From Qipengyuania xiamenensis (lineage in GTDB: Bacteria > Pseudomonadota > Alphaproteobacteria > Sphingomonadales > Sphingomonadaceae), in the NCBI RefSeq assembly GCF_019711495.1, contig NZ_JAIGNM010000003.1, positions 62,001 through 126,000 of the forward strand: a stretch of DNA of 64,000 nucleotides. The letters are read 5' to 3'. Below the pieces are notes generated by a model. It searched no databases, was not told where the DNA came from, and saw only the letters and a program-made list of their open reading frames with translations. The position numbers and the translations under genes are program-made. Position 1 is the first letter of the stretch, and each line of letters begins with the position of its first letter. This document shows, piece by piece, positions 8,099 through 17,277 of the stretch.

Positions 8099-9588
8099 TG
8101 GCTTTCGTCACCGGTCCCCTGCCCCAGCGTCTCAAGATCATCCATGGGTCCGGTGCAGTTGCATTCGGGGTCAAGGACCTGGGGTTCAGCTTCTTCCTGC
8201 TGATATTCTACAACCAGGTGCTCGGCATGGATGCGCGGCTCGTCAGCCTTGCGCTGCTGATCGCATTGCTCGTCGATGCGGTCATCGATCCGATCATCGG
8301 CAACCTTTCCGACCGGACCTACACAAGGTGGGGCAGGCGTTTGCCGTGGCTCTACATCGCGCCGGTTCCGCTGGCGATCATGTGGGTGCTCCTGTGGCAT
8401 CCGCCCGGCGGTGAGGCGCCCGGTTTCCTCGGCCTGATCGCCATCGCAGTGGGTGTGCGGATCCTGTTGTCGGCCTGCGAGGTCCCGTCGATCAGCCTGG
8501 TGCCGGAAATCACGCAGGATTACGACGACCGCACCACCCTGTTCCGTTACCGGTTCCTGTCCGGCTGGCTGGGCGGGATCGTGATGATGATCCTTGCCTA
8601 CACGGTGTTCATGTCCGGACCGGACGGCCTGCTCCAGCAGGAAGGCTATCTCGGCTTCGGCGTCTTCGGCGCGGCGCTCATGGTGCTGTCGGTTATGGGC
8701 TCGGCGCTGGGCCAGCACCGCCTGATCGCGCAATGGCCCGAAAGGCGCCCACCACCCTTCTCGCTGAAGAACGCCTTCCAAGAGATTTTCGACGCGTTTT
8801 CCGAGCGCAGCTTCCTGTTCTTCGCGGCCGGTGCGTTGGCAGCCTACGTCAACCAGGGCATGACGTTCTCGATCTCGAACTACCTCAACGTCTTCGTCTG
8901 GCAGCTCGACCAGCCGCTGATTGCGGGCGGGCCCGACTGGTTTACCGGACTGCTGGGTTATGCGCTGACGCTGTTCCTGTCGGTCGTGCTGATGTTCTTC
9001 GTGGTAGGCCAGATGCACCGCGCTTTCGGCAAGGCGAAGAGCGCGGCGATCGGCGCTTACGGCAGCATCGTACTGGGCCTTGCGCCGTACCTCCTGCTAC
9101 TGATGGGAGCCTGGCCGGAGACAGGCACTGCCGTGTCGACTTTCGCCTTTCTCGGCATGTTGCTGTTCGCCAACATGTTCGGCGTGATCATGATGGTTTC
9201 CGCCACCTCGATGATCGCCGAAATTGTCGAAGCGTTCGAAGAGCGAACCCACCGGCGCGCGGAAGGCGCGTTCTATTCGGGCAATTGGCTGATCCAGAAA
9301 TGCGCCACCGGCCTCGGCATCTTCCTGACCGGCCAGATCGTGGCCGCCTCGCAACTGCCCGACGGAGCCCGTGCGGGCGATGTCGATGCATCGGTGCTGT
9401 CGCACATGATCACCTATTACGGCGCTGCTGCCATCGTGCTCGCGATCGTCGCGGCCTTCTGGCTCGGCCGATTCCCGATCAGTCGGGCCGAACACGAGGC
9501 GCGTGTCGAGACTTTGGCCAAACGCCGCAAGCGGGCGCTTGACGCTGCGGCACGCGGGGACATCGACGCGGGGACCATCGTTCCCTGA
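8098..9588 (+). CDS. MFS transporter, GPH-like
   Basis: A 496-residue membrane carrier with about twelve hydrophobic segments. The motif DAVIDPIIGNLSDRTYTRWGRRLPWLYIAPVPLAI, and the general plan, resemble the glycoside-pentoside-hexuronide symporter branch of the major facilitator superfamily (MelB-like). In sphingomonads such carriers often sit in catabolic clusters for hydrophobic acids rather than sugars, and coupling to an SDR and acyl-CoA dehydrogenases points that way here. The substrate is not determinable. The final 30 residues are a hydrophilic cytoplasmic tail. Confidence 0.85.
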   Translation: MAFVTGPLPQRLKIIHGSGAVAFGVKDLGFSFFLLIFYNQVLGMDARLVSLALLIALLVDAVIDPIIGNLSDRTYTRWGRRLPWLYIAPVPLAIMWVLLWHPPGGEAPGFLGLIAIAVGVRILLSACEVPSISLVPEITQDYDDRTTLFRYRFLSGWLGGIVMMILAYTVFMSGPDGLLQQEGYLGFGVFGAALMVLSVMGSALGQHRLIAQWPERRPPPFSLKNAFQEIFDAFSERSFLFFAAGALAAYVNQGMTFSISNYLNVFVWQLDQPLIAGGPDWFTGLLGYALTLFLSVVLMFFVVGQMHRAFGKAKSAAIGAYGSIVLGLAPYLLLLMGAWPETGTAVSTFAFLGMLLFANMFGVIMMVSATSMIAEIVEAFEERTHRRAEGAFYSGNWLIQKCATGLGIFLTGQIVAASQLPDGARAGDVDASVLSHMITYYGAAAIVLAIVAAFWLGRFPISRAEHEARVETLAKRRKRALDAAARGDIDAGTIVP

Positions 9589-9675
9589 CAAATTGAAGCA
9601 AGAATCCGCTTGGCGAGGCGCTGGCACCTATGCCAGTTTCGTGAAGCAACCGATTTAGAGAGAGAGGATTAGAAG

Positions 9676-11010
9676 ATGGATTTCCAGCCCACCGAGAGGC
9701 AAGCATACTGGCGCGACCGGGTAAAGAACTTCATCGAGGATCATGTCCGCCCCGCCGTCCCGACCTACAAGGCGCAGGACGCAGAAGGTGACCGCTGGAA
9801 AGTCATCCAGGTGGTCGAGGACCTCAAGGCAAAGGCCAAGGCCGAAGGTATCTGGAACCTCTTCATGCCGCCGCGCAACGACGGCCACCACCATGTGGAA
9901 GAGACGTTCGATTTCGAGGGCCCGGGCCTGACCAACCTCGAATATGCGCTGTGCGCAGAGGAAATGGGCCGCATCGGCTTTGCTTCCGAAGTCTTCAACT
10001 GCTCCGCGCCCGACACCGGCAACATGGAAGTCTTCCATCGCTACGGCACGCGCGAACAGAAGGACAAGTGGCTCACCCCGCTCATGAACGGCGAAATCCG
10101 TTCGGCCTTCCTGATGACCGAGCCTTTCACGGCTTCGTCGGATGCGACCAATATCGAGACCCGCATCGAGCGCGACGGTGACGAATATGTCATCAATGGC
10201 CGCAAGTGGTGGTCCTCTGGCGTGGGCGATCCGCGCTGCAAGGTCGCCATCGTGATGGGCAAGACCGATTTCTCGGCCGGCCGCCATGCGCAGCAGTCGA
10301 TGATCCTGATGCCGATGGATGCGCCGGGCGTGAAGATTCTCCGCCACCTGCCCGTCTTCGGCTACGACGATGCGCCGCACGGCCACATGGAAGTCGAACT
10401 CAAGGACGTGCGCGTTCCGGTCACCAACATGCTGCTGGGCGAAGGCCGCGGTTTCGAGATCGCGCAGGGCCGCCTCGGCCCGGGCCGCATCCATCACTGC
10501 ATGCGCACCATCGGCGTCGCCGAGGAAGCGCTGCACAAGATGTGCAAGCGCCTCCAGGAGCGTGAGGCATTCGGCAAGCCGATCTACAAGCACTCGGTCT
10601 GGGAAGAGCGCGTTGCGCGCGCCCGTATCGACATCGACATGACCCGCCTGCTCTGCCTCAAGGCCGCCGACATGATGGACAAGGTCGGCAACAAGGCCGC
10701 CAAGCAGGAAATCGCAATGATCAAGGTGCAGGCGCCCAACATGGCGCTCAAGATCATCGACGATGCCATCCAGGCGCATGGCGGCGGCGGCGTGTCGGAC
10801 GACTACGGTCTCGCCAATGCCTACGCCCACCAGCGTACGCTGCGCCTTGCCGACGGTCCGGACGAGGTCCACGCCCGCTCGATCGCACGCATGGAATTCG
10901 CCAAGCACATGCCGGAAGAAGGTCCGACCGCCAACGCGCTGCGTGACGGCAAGGCCCCGACCGACGGCAGTTCGAACCTAAGCTCCGGCGACATGGGAGC
11001 GACGCGCTGA
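9676..11010 (+). CDS. acyl-CoA dehydrogenase, ACAD10/ACAD11-like
   Basis: A 444-residue acyl-CoA dehydrogenase, longer than the ~380-residue standard. Motifs include [76 protein letters not shown], and the C-terminal [33 protein letters not shown]. That last stretch is characteristic of the animal ACAD10/ACAD11 branch. The stop overlaps the next start by one base (ATGA type junction at 11010), and an alcohol dehydrogenase and an APH-fold kinase follow. In animals the kinase and dehydrogenase are fused; here they are separate cistrons. An AGAGAGAGGATTAGAAG ribosome site precedes the start. Confidence 0.93.
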   Translation: MDFQPTERQAYWRDRVKNFIEDHVRPAVPTYKAQDAEGDRWKVIQVVEDLKAKAKAEGIWNLFMPPRNDGHHHVEETFDFEGPGLTNLEYALCAEEMGRIGFASEVFNCSAPDTGNMEVFHRYGTREQKDKWLTPLMNGEIRSAFLMTEPFTASSDATNIETRIERDGDEYVINGRKWWSSGVGDPRCKVAIVMGKTDFSAGRHAQQSMILMPMDAPGVKILRHLPVFGYDDAPHGHMEVELKDVRVPVTNMLLGEGRGFEIAQGRLGPGRIHHCMRTIGVAEEALHKMCKRLQEREAFGKPIYKHSVWEERVARARIDIDMTRLLCLKAADMMDKVGNKAAKQEIAMIKVQAPNMALKIIDDAIQAHGGGGVSDDYGLANAYAHQRTLRLADGPDEVHARSIARMEFAKHMPEEGPTANALRDGKAPTDGSSNLSSGDMGATR

Positions 11011-12095
11011 TGGCGAAGGCTGCAATTCTTGAGCAGGTCGGCGGGCTGACGATCGGCGAGGTTGAACTCGCCGATCCGGCCCCGCACGAGGTCCTGATCG
11101 ACACCAAGGCCTGTGGCCTCTGTCATTCGGACCTGCACTTCATCGAAGGCACCTACCCGCATCCCCTGCCCGCCATTCCGGGCCATGAGGCTGCAGGCGT
11201 CGTGCGTGCAGTCGGCAGCGAAGTGAAGACCGTGAAGGTAGGCGACCACGTCGTCTCCTGCCTTTCCGCCTTCTGCGGCCACTGCGAATTCTGCGTCACC
11301 GGTCGGATGGCGCTTTGCATGGGTGCGGACACGCGCCGCGGCCAGACCGCGGCGCCGCGCATCACGCGCAACGGCGGCGAGACGGTTGCCCAGATGCTCA
11401 ACCTGTCGGCCTTCTGCGAACAGATGCTGATCCACGAGCATGCCTGCGTCGCGATCGACAAGGATATGCCGCTCGACCGTGCTGCGGTCATCGGTTGCGC
11501 CGTGACGACCGGCGCGGGCGCGATCTTCAACGCCTGCTCCGTCGTTCCGGGCGAAACCGTCGCCGTGGTCGGATGTGGCGGTGTGGGTCTTGCCACCATC
11601 AACGCTGCCAAGATTGCCGGTGCCGGCAAGGTCATCGCCATCGATCCGCTACCCGAGAAGCGCGAACTCGCGCAGGTCCTCGGCGCGACGCACACGGTCG
11701 ATGCAATGGCCGAAGATGCCGTCGAGCAGGTGATGAAGATCTCCGGCGGCGGCGTGCATCACGCGATCGAGGCCGTCGGCCGTCAGGCTTCGGCAGACCT
11801 GGCCGTGAAGGTCCTTCGCCGTGGCGGGACCGCGACAATCCTCGGCATGATGCCGCTCGACTGCAAGGTCGGTCTCGGTGCGATGGACCTGCTCTCGGGC
11901 AAGAAGCTCCAGGGCGCGATCATGGGGATGAACCACTTCCCGGTCGACCTGCCGCGCCTCGTGGACTTCTACATGCGCGGCCTGCTCGATCTCGACACGA
12001 TCATCGCCGAGCGCATCCCGCTCGAGAAGATCAACGAGGGCTTTGAAAAGATGAAGGGCGGCCATTCCGCCCGCAGCGTGGTGGTGTTCGACTGA
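11010..12095 (+). CDS. zinc-dependent alcohol dehydrogenase
   Basis: A 361-residue medium-chain dehydrogenase. The catalytic zinc site is seen as CGLCHSDLHF and GHEAAGVV, and the structural zinc site as CGHCEFCVTGRMALC. The Rossmann motif is VAVVGCGGVGLATINAAKIAGAGKVIAIDP, with Asp at the end of the second strand indicating NAD. The C-terminal part (ILGMMPLDCKVGLGAMDLLSGKKLQGAIMG) resembles class III-like bacterial enzymes. It overlaps the upstream and downstream genes by one base each, so it belongs to the ACAD-ADH-kinase unit and probably oxidises an alcohol or hydroxyacyl derivative in that pathway. Confidence 0.92.
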   Translation: MAKAAILEQVGGLTIGEVELADPAPHEVLIDTKACGLCHSDLHFIEGTYPHPLPAIPGHEAAGVVRAVGSEVKTVKVGDHVVSCLSAFCGHCEFCVTGRMALCMGADTRRGQTAAPRITRNGGETVAQMLNLSAFCEQMLIHEHACVAIDKDMPLDRAAVIGCAVTTGAGAIFNACSVVPGETVAVVGCGGVGLATINAAKIAGAGKVIAIDPLPEKRELAQVLGATHTVDAMAEDAVEQVMKISGGGVHHAIEAVGRQASADLAVKVLRRGGTATILGMMPLDCKVGLGAMDLLSGKKLQGAIMGMNHFPVDLPRLVDFYMRGLLDLDTIIAERIPLEKINEGFEKMKGGHSARSVVVFD

Positions 12096-13180
12096 TGAGC
12101 GAAACAGGCATGCCCGAAATCGACTTCGACAAGGAAATGGTCGGCACGATCGACGTGCCCGAACGCGACCAGCTCGACATGGACAAGCTGACCGCGTGGT
12201 TCGAAGCCAATGTCGAGGGTTTCGAAGGCCCGATTTCCTATTCGAAGTTCAAGGGCGGCCAGTCGAACCCGACCTACCGGATCGACACCCCGAACCGCTC
12301 TTACGTCCTGCGCCGCCAGCCCTTCGGCAAACTGCTGCCGAGCGCGCATGCCGTGGACCGCGAATACAAGGCCATGCACGCGCTCGGTCCGACGGGCTTC
12401 CCCGTGCCGAAGACCTACGGCCTTTGCGAAGATCCCAAGGTCATCGGCTCGAAGTTCTTCGTCATGGGCCTCGCTGATGGCCGCTCGCTGTGGAACGGTT
12501 CGCTGCCGAACAACACTCCGCAAGAACGCCGCGAAATCTACAACGCCATGATCGACACCATGGCCGAGCTCCACTTGCGCAAGCCGGACGAGATCGGCCT
12601 CGGCGACTACGGCAAGCCGACCGACTATTGCGCGCGCCAGATCGCGCGCTGGTCGAAGCAGTACAAGCTCTCCGAAACCGAGCACATGGAGAAGATGGAG
12701 CGGCTGATCGAATGGCTGCCGCAGACCATCCCGCCGCAGCATGAAAGCAGCGTGGTCCACGGCGATTACCGCCTCGACAACATGATTTTCGCGAAGGACG
12801 AGAACAAGGTCCTCGCGGTTCTCGACTGGGAGCTGTCGACGCTGGGCGATCCGATTGCGGATTTCAGCTATCTCATGCTTAACTGGCACAATCCGCATGA
12901 CGGGCGTGCCGGCCTGCTGGGCCTCGACCTCGAAAAGCTGGGCATTCCCTCGCAGGACGAGGCCGTGGAACGCTATGTCGCGAAGACCGGCTATCCTGTC
13001 CCGCCGATGGACTGGTATTTCGCCTACAACCTCTTCCGGCTTGCAGGCATCATGCAGGGCATCAAGAAGCGCGTGATCGACGGCACCGCGTCTTCAGCTC
13101 ATGCCAAGTCGATGAGCGAGCGTGTCGGGCCCTTGGTCGACCGCGCCTACGAATTCGCGCAAGCGGCGGGGATGGACTAG
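12095..13180 (+). CDS. APH-fold phosphotransferase (kinase domain of ACAD11 / LvaA type)
   Basis: A 361-residue protein of the aminoglycoside-phosphotransferase fold. The catalytic loop [11 protein letters not shown] starts near residue 222 and the metal-binding [12 protein letters not shown] near 246. The N-terminal lobe has [12 protein letters not shown] and [25 protein letters not shown]. This branch is the free-standing equivalent of the kinase domain of animal ACAD10/11 and of LvaA of Pseudomonas levulinate catabolism, which phosphorylate 4-hydroxyacyl-CoA so that a partner acyl-CoA dehydrogenase can eliminate phosphate. Linkage to the ACAD11-like gene two cistrons upstream supports that role rather than antibiotic resistance. 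Confidence 0.9.
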   Translation: MSETGMPEIDFDKEMVGTIDVPERDQLDMDKLTAWFEANVEGFEGPISYSKFKGGQSNPTYRIDTPNRSYVLRRQPFGKLLPSAHAVDREYKAMHALGPTGFPVPKTYGLCEDPKVIGSKFFVMGLADGRSLWNGSLPNNTPQERREIYNAMIDTMAELHLRKPDEIGLGDYGKPTDYCARQIARWSKQYKLSETEHMEKMERLIEWLPQTIPPQHESSVVHGDYRLDNMIFAKDENKVLAVLDWELSTLGDPIADFSYLMLNWHNPHDGRAGLLGLDLEKLGIPSQDEAVERYVAKTGYPVPPMDWYFAYNLFRLAGIMQGIKKRVIDGTASSAHAKSMSERVGPLVDRAYEFAQAAGMD

Positions 13181-13229
13181 CGCGCCTACGCTGCTAACGA
13201 CCTCTCCGAAAGTTCAAACGGAGACCAGC

Positions 13230-14054
13230 ATGAGCGCCGACCTCGAAAACCGCATCGAAGCCGCGTGGGAAGACCGCGCCAACGTCACGCCGCGATCGAG
13301 CGACGTGCGCGAAGCGGTCAATGCGGCGCTGGCGATGCTCGACAGCGGCGAGGGCCGCGTTGCCGAGCCTGACGGCAAGGGCGGCTGGACGGTCAATCAG
13401 TGGCTCAAGAAGGCCGTGCTCCTGTCCTTCCGTCTCAACGACAACCGCGTGATGGACGGCGGCAGCGCCGGTCACCCCGCCTTCGACAAGGTGCCGAGCA
13501 AGTTTGCCGGATGGGACGATGCCCGCTTCCGCGAGGCCGGCTTCCGTGTCGTGCCCGGCGCGATCGCGCGCGAAGGCGCCTACATTGCGCCCGGCTGCGT
13601 ATTGATGCCCAGCTTCGTCAACATCGGCGCCTATGTCGGCAAGGGCACCATGGTCGACACCTGGGCCAGCATCGGCTCCTGCGCGCAGATCGGCGAGAAC
13701 TGCCATATCTCGGCCGGTGCAGGCATCGGCGGCGTGCTCGAACCCATGCAGGCCAACCCGACCATCATTGGTGACAACTGCTTTATCGGCGCTCGCTCCG
13801 AGATCGTCGAAGGAGTGATCGTGGGCGAAGGCTGCGTCGTTTCGATGGGCGTCTTCATCACCCAGTCGACCAAGATCGTCTATCGCGACACCGGCGAAGT
13901 GATCCGCGGCCACCTCCCGCCCTATTCGGTGGTCGTGCCCGGCACGCTGCCCGGCAAGGATGGCGGCCCCGGCCTCGCCTGCGCGGTGATCGTGAAGACG
14001 GTCGATGCCCAGACCCGCGAGAAAACCGGGATCAACGACCTCCTGCGCGACTGA
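13230..14054 (+). CDS. dapD: 2,3,4,5-tetrahydropyridine-2,6-dicarboxylate N-succinyltransferase
   Basis: The 274-residue enzyme transfers succinate from succinyl-CoA to tetrahydrodipicolinate in the lysine/diaminopimelate pathway. It has the N-terminal helical part ([34 protein letters not shown]) and a left-handed beta-helix of hexapeptide repeats ([43 protein letters not shown]). It ends with the typical [33 protein letters not shown]. The frame is open upstream to 13122, but [10 protein letters not shown] at 13230 is the family start. It follows the kinase gene by 49 bp and is probably separately expressed. Confidence 0.97.
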   Translation: MSADLENRIEAAWEDRANVTPRSSDVREAVNAALAMLDSGEGRVAEPDGKGGWTVNQWLKKAVLLSFRLNDNRVMDGGSAGHPAFDKVPSKFAGWDDARFREAGFRVVPGAIAREGAYIAPGCVLMPSFVNIGAYVGKGTMVDTWASIGSCAQIGENCHISAGAGIGGVLEPMQANPTIIGDNCFIGARSEIVEGVIVGEGCVVSMGVFITQSTKIVYRDTGEVIRGHLPPYSVVVPGTLPGKDGGPGLACAVIVKTVDAQTREKTGINDLLRD

Positions 14055-14145
14055 GTGACCTCCCCCCGACAGGGGAACATTCGCCAGATTGGACCGTAGA
14101 ACTGCCTGAAACACGCGGGATCGCGGATTTAGGGAGTATTTTCCG

Positions 14146-14478
14146 GTGCACAAAGAAGGCGACGAAGTTCACATTACCGACACCGAGGCAAGCGGCGGCT
14201 CGAAAGAGGGCGTCGTGCGGTGGATCCTTGCCGGCGGCTTGCTGCTCGCCATCATCCTCATGTCGATCGTCTGGATCATTCCCGCGATGACGCAGGGCGA
14301 TGTCGAGGAAGAAGCTACGGTCAGCGGTGAAATCGAGTCGATGGAAGAAGAAGGCGACGGAACCGACAGCATCGTCGGCGTTCCGAGCCAAACCGACCTC
14401 GGCAACGACCAGGACCCGGTCGCACCTCTGGAAGATCAGACCGAATACGAGGACGGAATCGAAGTTATCGAGAACTGA
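14146..14478 (+). CDS. small single-pass membrane protein, acidic
   Basis: A 110-residue protein starting at GTG 14146 with AGGGAG nine bases upstream. A short polar N-terminus (~25 residues) is followed by one strong membrane helix (WILAGGLLLAIILMSIVWIIPAM) and a very acidic C-terminal tail (DVEEEATVSGEIESMEEEGDGT...). No known domain is recognised. It precedes two small stress-type genes by 21 bp and may be co-transcribed with them. Confidence 0.7.
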   Translation: MHKEGDEVHITDTEASGGSKEGVVRWILAGGLLLAIILMSIVWIIPAMTQGDVEEEATVSGEIESMEEEGDGTDSIVGVPSQTDLGNDQDPVAPLEDQTEYEDGIEVIEN

Positions 14479-14499
14479 CCGTCACGAAGGAGAGGTCGC

Positions 14500-14727
14500 A
14501 TGAGCAATTCCAACAGTTTCCAGACCGACCAATATGTCAAATGGAACTGGGGCAACGGCGAAGGCAAGGGCCAGATCAAGGAGCGTTTCGAACGCGAGGT
14601 CACCCGCACCCTTCAGGGTACCGAAGTCACCAAGGATGGTGACGGAGACAACCCCGCCTACCTGATAAAGCAGGAAGATGGCGACGAAGTGCTCAAGCGC
14701 GGCAGCGAACTCGAAGCGCAGGACTAG
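14500..14727 (+). CDS. DUF2945 / HVA1 TUDOR-like family protein
   Basis: A 75-residue protein with the DUF2945 pattern: GQYVKWNWGNGEGKGQIKERFEREVTRTLQGTEVTKDGDGDNPAYLIKQEDGDEVLKRGSELE (read here as DQYVKWNWG and onward). The family is a small SH3/Tudor-like barrel of unknown function, often found with other small hydrophilic stress-linked proteins. A GGAGAGGTC ribosome site precedes the ATG. It is followed 4 bp later by a DUF3008-type gene. Confidence 0.82.
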   Translation: MSNSNSFQTDQYVKWNWGNGEGKGQIKERFEREVTRTLQGTEVTKDGDGDNPAYLIKQEDGDEVLKRGSELEAQD

Positions 14728-14731
14728 TCGC

Positions 14732-14923
14732 ATGCCCAAGGCAAACAGCAAGGCTCAGCAGCAGGCTGCAGGAGCGGCCCTGTCCGCAAAACGGGGCGAG
14801 AGCGACAAGAGCGACCTTCAGGGCGCCTCGAAGCAGATGTACGAATCCATGACCGAGGACGAGCTGGAGGAAATGGCCTCCACCGACCGCTCCGACTTGC
14901 CCGAAACGGCCGGTGACGACTGA
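14732..14923 (+). CDS. DUF3008 family protein
   Basis: A 63-residue hydrophilic protein, MPKANSKAQQQAAGAALSAKRGE..., with the DUF3008 hallmark LQGASKQMYESMTEDELEEMAST. Function is unknown; these proteins are small, charged and probably soluble. It starts 4 bp after the DUF2945 gene and is almost certainly in the same transcript. The reading frame extends further upstream but inside the preceding gene, so the ATG at 14732 is chosen. Confidence 0.8.
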   Translation: MPKANSKAQQQAAGAALSAKRGESDKSDLQGASKQMYESMTEDELEEMASTDRSDLPETAGDD

Positions 14924-14942
14924 TCCCGGCTGCGACTAGCGA

Positions 14943-16220
14943 TCAATCCGTGGGATCGCGGTCCGCGCCTGCGGGATATTCGATCGGTGCTGCACCCGAC
15001 TGGCTGGCAGCATAGGCCTCGGCCTCGCGCATCACGCGCAGCATGTTTCGCATCGAGATCTTTTCCAGATCGGCCTGCGAATAGCCGCGCCGCGCAAGCT
15101 CTTCGAACAGGGCCGGATAACCTGAGACATCTTCCATTCCGACCGGGCCGTGCGGCATGCCGTCATAGTCCCCGCCGATACCGATGTGATCGATCCCAGC
15201 CACTTCGCGGATATGATCGATGTGATCGGCCATGTCGGAAATCGTCGAAACAGGCTGGCGGTTCTCGGCGTCCCACTTCGCCATGCGCGCCTCGACCTCG
15301 TCCGGCAGGCCCGCGAAAAGCGCCTCGAGCCGGGCCTTTTCGGCGGCACGACTGGCGGCATGGTTGCGCAGGTCGTCGTTGATGAACCACGGCAGCGCGA
15401 CCACCATCACGATACCGCCGTTCACCGGCAGGCGCTCCAGCACGCTATCGGGAACATTGCGCAGGTGACCGGTCACGGCGCGCGCGCCCGAATGGCTGAA
15501 GATCACCGGTGCGCGGGCGACGTCGAGCGCGTCGTGCATCGCCTCTTCGCTGACATGGCTCAGGTCCACCAGCATGCCGATGCGGTTCATCTCGCGCACG
15601 ACATCCATGCCGAATTCGTTCAATCCGCCATGGCGCGGAGCGTCGGTCGCGCTATCTGCCCAGTCGAGTGTGCGGCCGTGGGTCAGGGTCATGTAGCGCG
15701 CGCCCAGATCGTACATCTGGCGCAGCACGGCGAGGCTGTTGCCGATCGAATGGCCGCCTTCCATGCCCATCAGTGATGCGATCCTGCCATTGGCAATGGC
15801 TTCTTCCACATCGTCTGCGGTCAGCGCGAGCTGCAGCGCATCCGGGTTCTGAGCGATCAGCCGCTTGGTGACGTCGATCTGTTCCATCGTCATCTGGACC
15901 GCCTCGGGCTCTTCCAGCGATGCGCTGACATAGACCGACCACCACTGCGCGCCGACCCTGCCCTGGCGCAGCCGGACGATATCGCTGTGCATCGCCTTGC
16001 GCTGCGCGGTCTCGGTGTCGAGCGTATCGACGAAATCGAAATCCTCGATCTCGTTCCCGAAGCGGGCGCGTAGCTGGATCGGCACATCATTGTGTCCATC
16101 CCAGACAGGTGCGGCTTCGAGCGCGGCTGCAGCGACTTCTTCGGGCGTCTCCTGCGCAGCAAGCGGGGACGCGGCGAGGCCGAAGGCTGCGAGGACGGCA
16201 AAACGATAGCTGGTGGACAC
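14943..16220 (-). CDS. secreted membrane-type dipeptidase (peptidase family M19)
   Basis: A 425-residue protein with a signal peptide (MSTSYRFAVLAAFGLAASPLAAQ) and the renal-dipeptidase fold. Metal ligands are seen in VWDGHNDVPIQLR (His-x-Asp), GMEGGHSIG (bridging Glu), VDLSHVSEEAMHD, FSHSGARAVTGHLRNVPD and GIGGDYDGMPHGPVGMEDVSGYP. It should hydrolyse dipeptides, in the periplasm or outside the cell. It converges on the small-protein cluster to its left and is divergent from the DUF427 gene. Confidence 0.93.
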   Translation of the reverse strand: MSTSYRFAVLAAFGLAASPLAAQETPEEVAAAALEAAPVWDGHNDVPIQLRARFGNEIEDFDFVDTLDTETAQRKAMHSDIVRLRQGRVGAQWWSVYVSASLEEPEAVQMTMEQIDVTKRLIAQNPDALQLALTADDVEEAIANGRIASLMGMEGGHSIGNSLAVLRQMYDLGARYMTLTHGRTLDWADSATDAPRHGGLNEFGMDVVREMNRIGMLVDLSHVSEEAMHDALDVARAPVIFSHSGARAVTGHLRNVPDSVLERLPVNGGIVMVVALPWFINDDLRNHAASRAAEKARLEALFAGLPDEVEARMAKWDAENRQPVSTISDMADHIDHIREVAGIDHIGIGGDYDGMPHGPVGMEDVSGYPALFEELARRGYSQADLEKISMRNMLRVMREAEAYAASQSGAAPIEYPAGADRDPTD

Positions 16221-16301
16221 GCGAATTCTCTCCCGTTCGGAACCCTAGGGCTTTTCGATGGCTCTTCTAGCGAAAGCGCTGGCAATGGAAAGGGACAGCA
16301 C

Positions 16302-16592
16302 ATGACCGTCGTAGCCCGGTGGAACGGGGAAGAGATCGCCCGCAGCGACAACACCGTCGTGGTGGAAGGAAACCACTATTTTCCCGCCTCCGACGTTGCC
16401 CGCAGTGCCCTTACGCCGAGCGAGAAGACCACATTCTGCCCATGGAAGGGTACGGCGCAATACCACTCGGTAAATGCGGGCGGCGCCATCAACGCCGACG
16501 CTGCCTGGTATTATCCCTCGCCCAAGGAAAAGGCCGCCGAGATCAAGGACCGGATCGCCTTCTGGAACGGCGTCGAGGTCACCGAAGAGTGA
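16302..16592 (+). CDS. DUF427 domain protein
   Basis: A 96-residue protein covering one complete DUF427 domain: VVARWNGEEIARSDNTVVVEGNHYFPASDV, then SEKTTFCPWKGTAQYHSV and AAWYYPSPKEKAAEIKDRIAFWNGVEV. The family is a small beta-rich fold of unknown biochemical role, frequently near oxidoreductases. The ATG at 16302 is preceded by AAAGGGACAGCAC. Its stop overlaps the GTG start of the following DoxX-like gene (GTGA), so the two are coupled. Confidence 0.88.
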   Translation: MTVVARWNGEEIARSDNTVVVEGNHYFPASDVARSALTPSEKTTFCPWKGTAQYHSVNAGGAINADAAWYYPSPKEKAAEIKDRIAFWNGVEVTEE

Positions 16593-16993
16593 TCCGTATC
16601 GCGCTGTGCTGGCTGCTGGCTGCCTTCTATGCGCTGGCGGGTTATGCCCATATCGCCGATCCCGAGCCCTTCCTCGCGATCATGCCGGACTGGGTCCCTG
16701 CGCCTGGAGCGGTCGTGCTGTGGACCGGAATCGCCGAATTGCTAGGCGCAGCAGCGCTGGTCCAGCCTTGGTCGGTGAATTTGAGGAAAGCGGGCGCAAT
16801 CGGCCTCGCGCTATACGCAGTCTGCGTCTTCCCCGCGAACATCAATCATTTCGCCATGGACATGGCGCGCGACAGCGGGGGTCTGGGCCTTGCCTATCAC
16901 GTACCGCGCATGATCGCGCAGCCCGTGCTCGTCTGGCTGGCCCTGTGGGTCGGCGGCGTCACGGACTGGCCGTGGCGCCGCCGCTCCGCATGA
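16589..16993 (+). CDS. DoxX-like small membrane protein
   Basis: A 134-residue protein with four hydrophobic segments, starting at GTG 16589 that overlaps the DUF427 stop. The sequence IRIALCWLLAAFYALAGYAHIADPEPFLAIMPDWVP, WTGIAELLGAAALVQP and GLALYAVCVFPANINHF resembles the DoxX/DoxD-like membrane family (YphA-like). Function is unknown; some relatives take part in redox or metal stress. Start choice rests on the four-base overlap and the fit of the first membrane helix. Confidence 0.8.
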   Translation: MIRIALCWLLAAFYALAGYAHIADPEPFLAIMPDWVPAPGAVVLWTGIAELLGAAALVQPWSVNLRKAGAIGLALYAVCVFPANINHFAMDMARDSGGLGLAYHVPRMIAQPVLVWLALWVGGVTDWPWRRRSA

Positions 16994-17245
16994 TTACGAC
17001 ATGTGCTTCGAGACGGCACCGGTCATCTTGAACATGGAAATCTGTTCCTTGCCGATGACTGCGCCGAGCTTGTCGTCGGGATTGATCATGCGCTTGTCCT
17101 TCGAATCCTGAAGGTTGTTCGCCTTGATGTGATCCCACACTTTCGAAGTGACCTGGGCGCGGGTCATGGGGCCCTTGCCGACCACGTTCTCGAGTTCCGG
17201 CGACAGGTTCACCGGCTTCTGCAGTGCGTTGTTCTTGCCAGCCAT
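16994..17245 (-). CDS. SWIB/MDM2 domain protein
   Basis: An 83-residue protein that is almost entirely one SWIB domain: LQKPVNLSPELENVVGKGPMTRAQVTSKVWDHIKANNLQDSKDKRMINPDDKLGAVIG. Bacterial single-domain SWIB proteins occur in alphaproteobacteria and chlamydiae; in the latter they have been linked to chromatin-type functions. The role here is unknown. An AAAGGAACCTGAA ribosome site precedes the start. It converges directly on the DoxX-like gene (adjacent stops). Confidence 0.9.
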   Translation of the reverse strand: MAGKNNALQKPVNLSPELENVVGKGPMTRAQVTSKVWDHIKANNLQDSKDKRMINPDDKLGAVIGKEQISMFKMTGAVSKHMS

Positions 17246-17277
17246 TTCAGGTTCCTTTCAGTTGGCTATTCTTATCA

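Noticed and set aside
12095-13180. Aminoglycoside resistance phosphotransferase
   Set aside because: The fold is shared, but the operon with an ACAD11-like dehydrogenase and the branch-specific motifs point to acyl-CoA metabolism.
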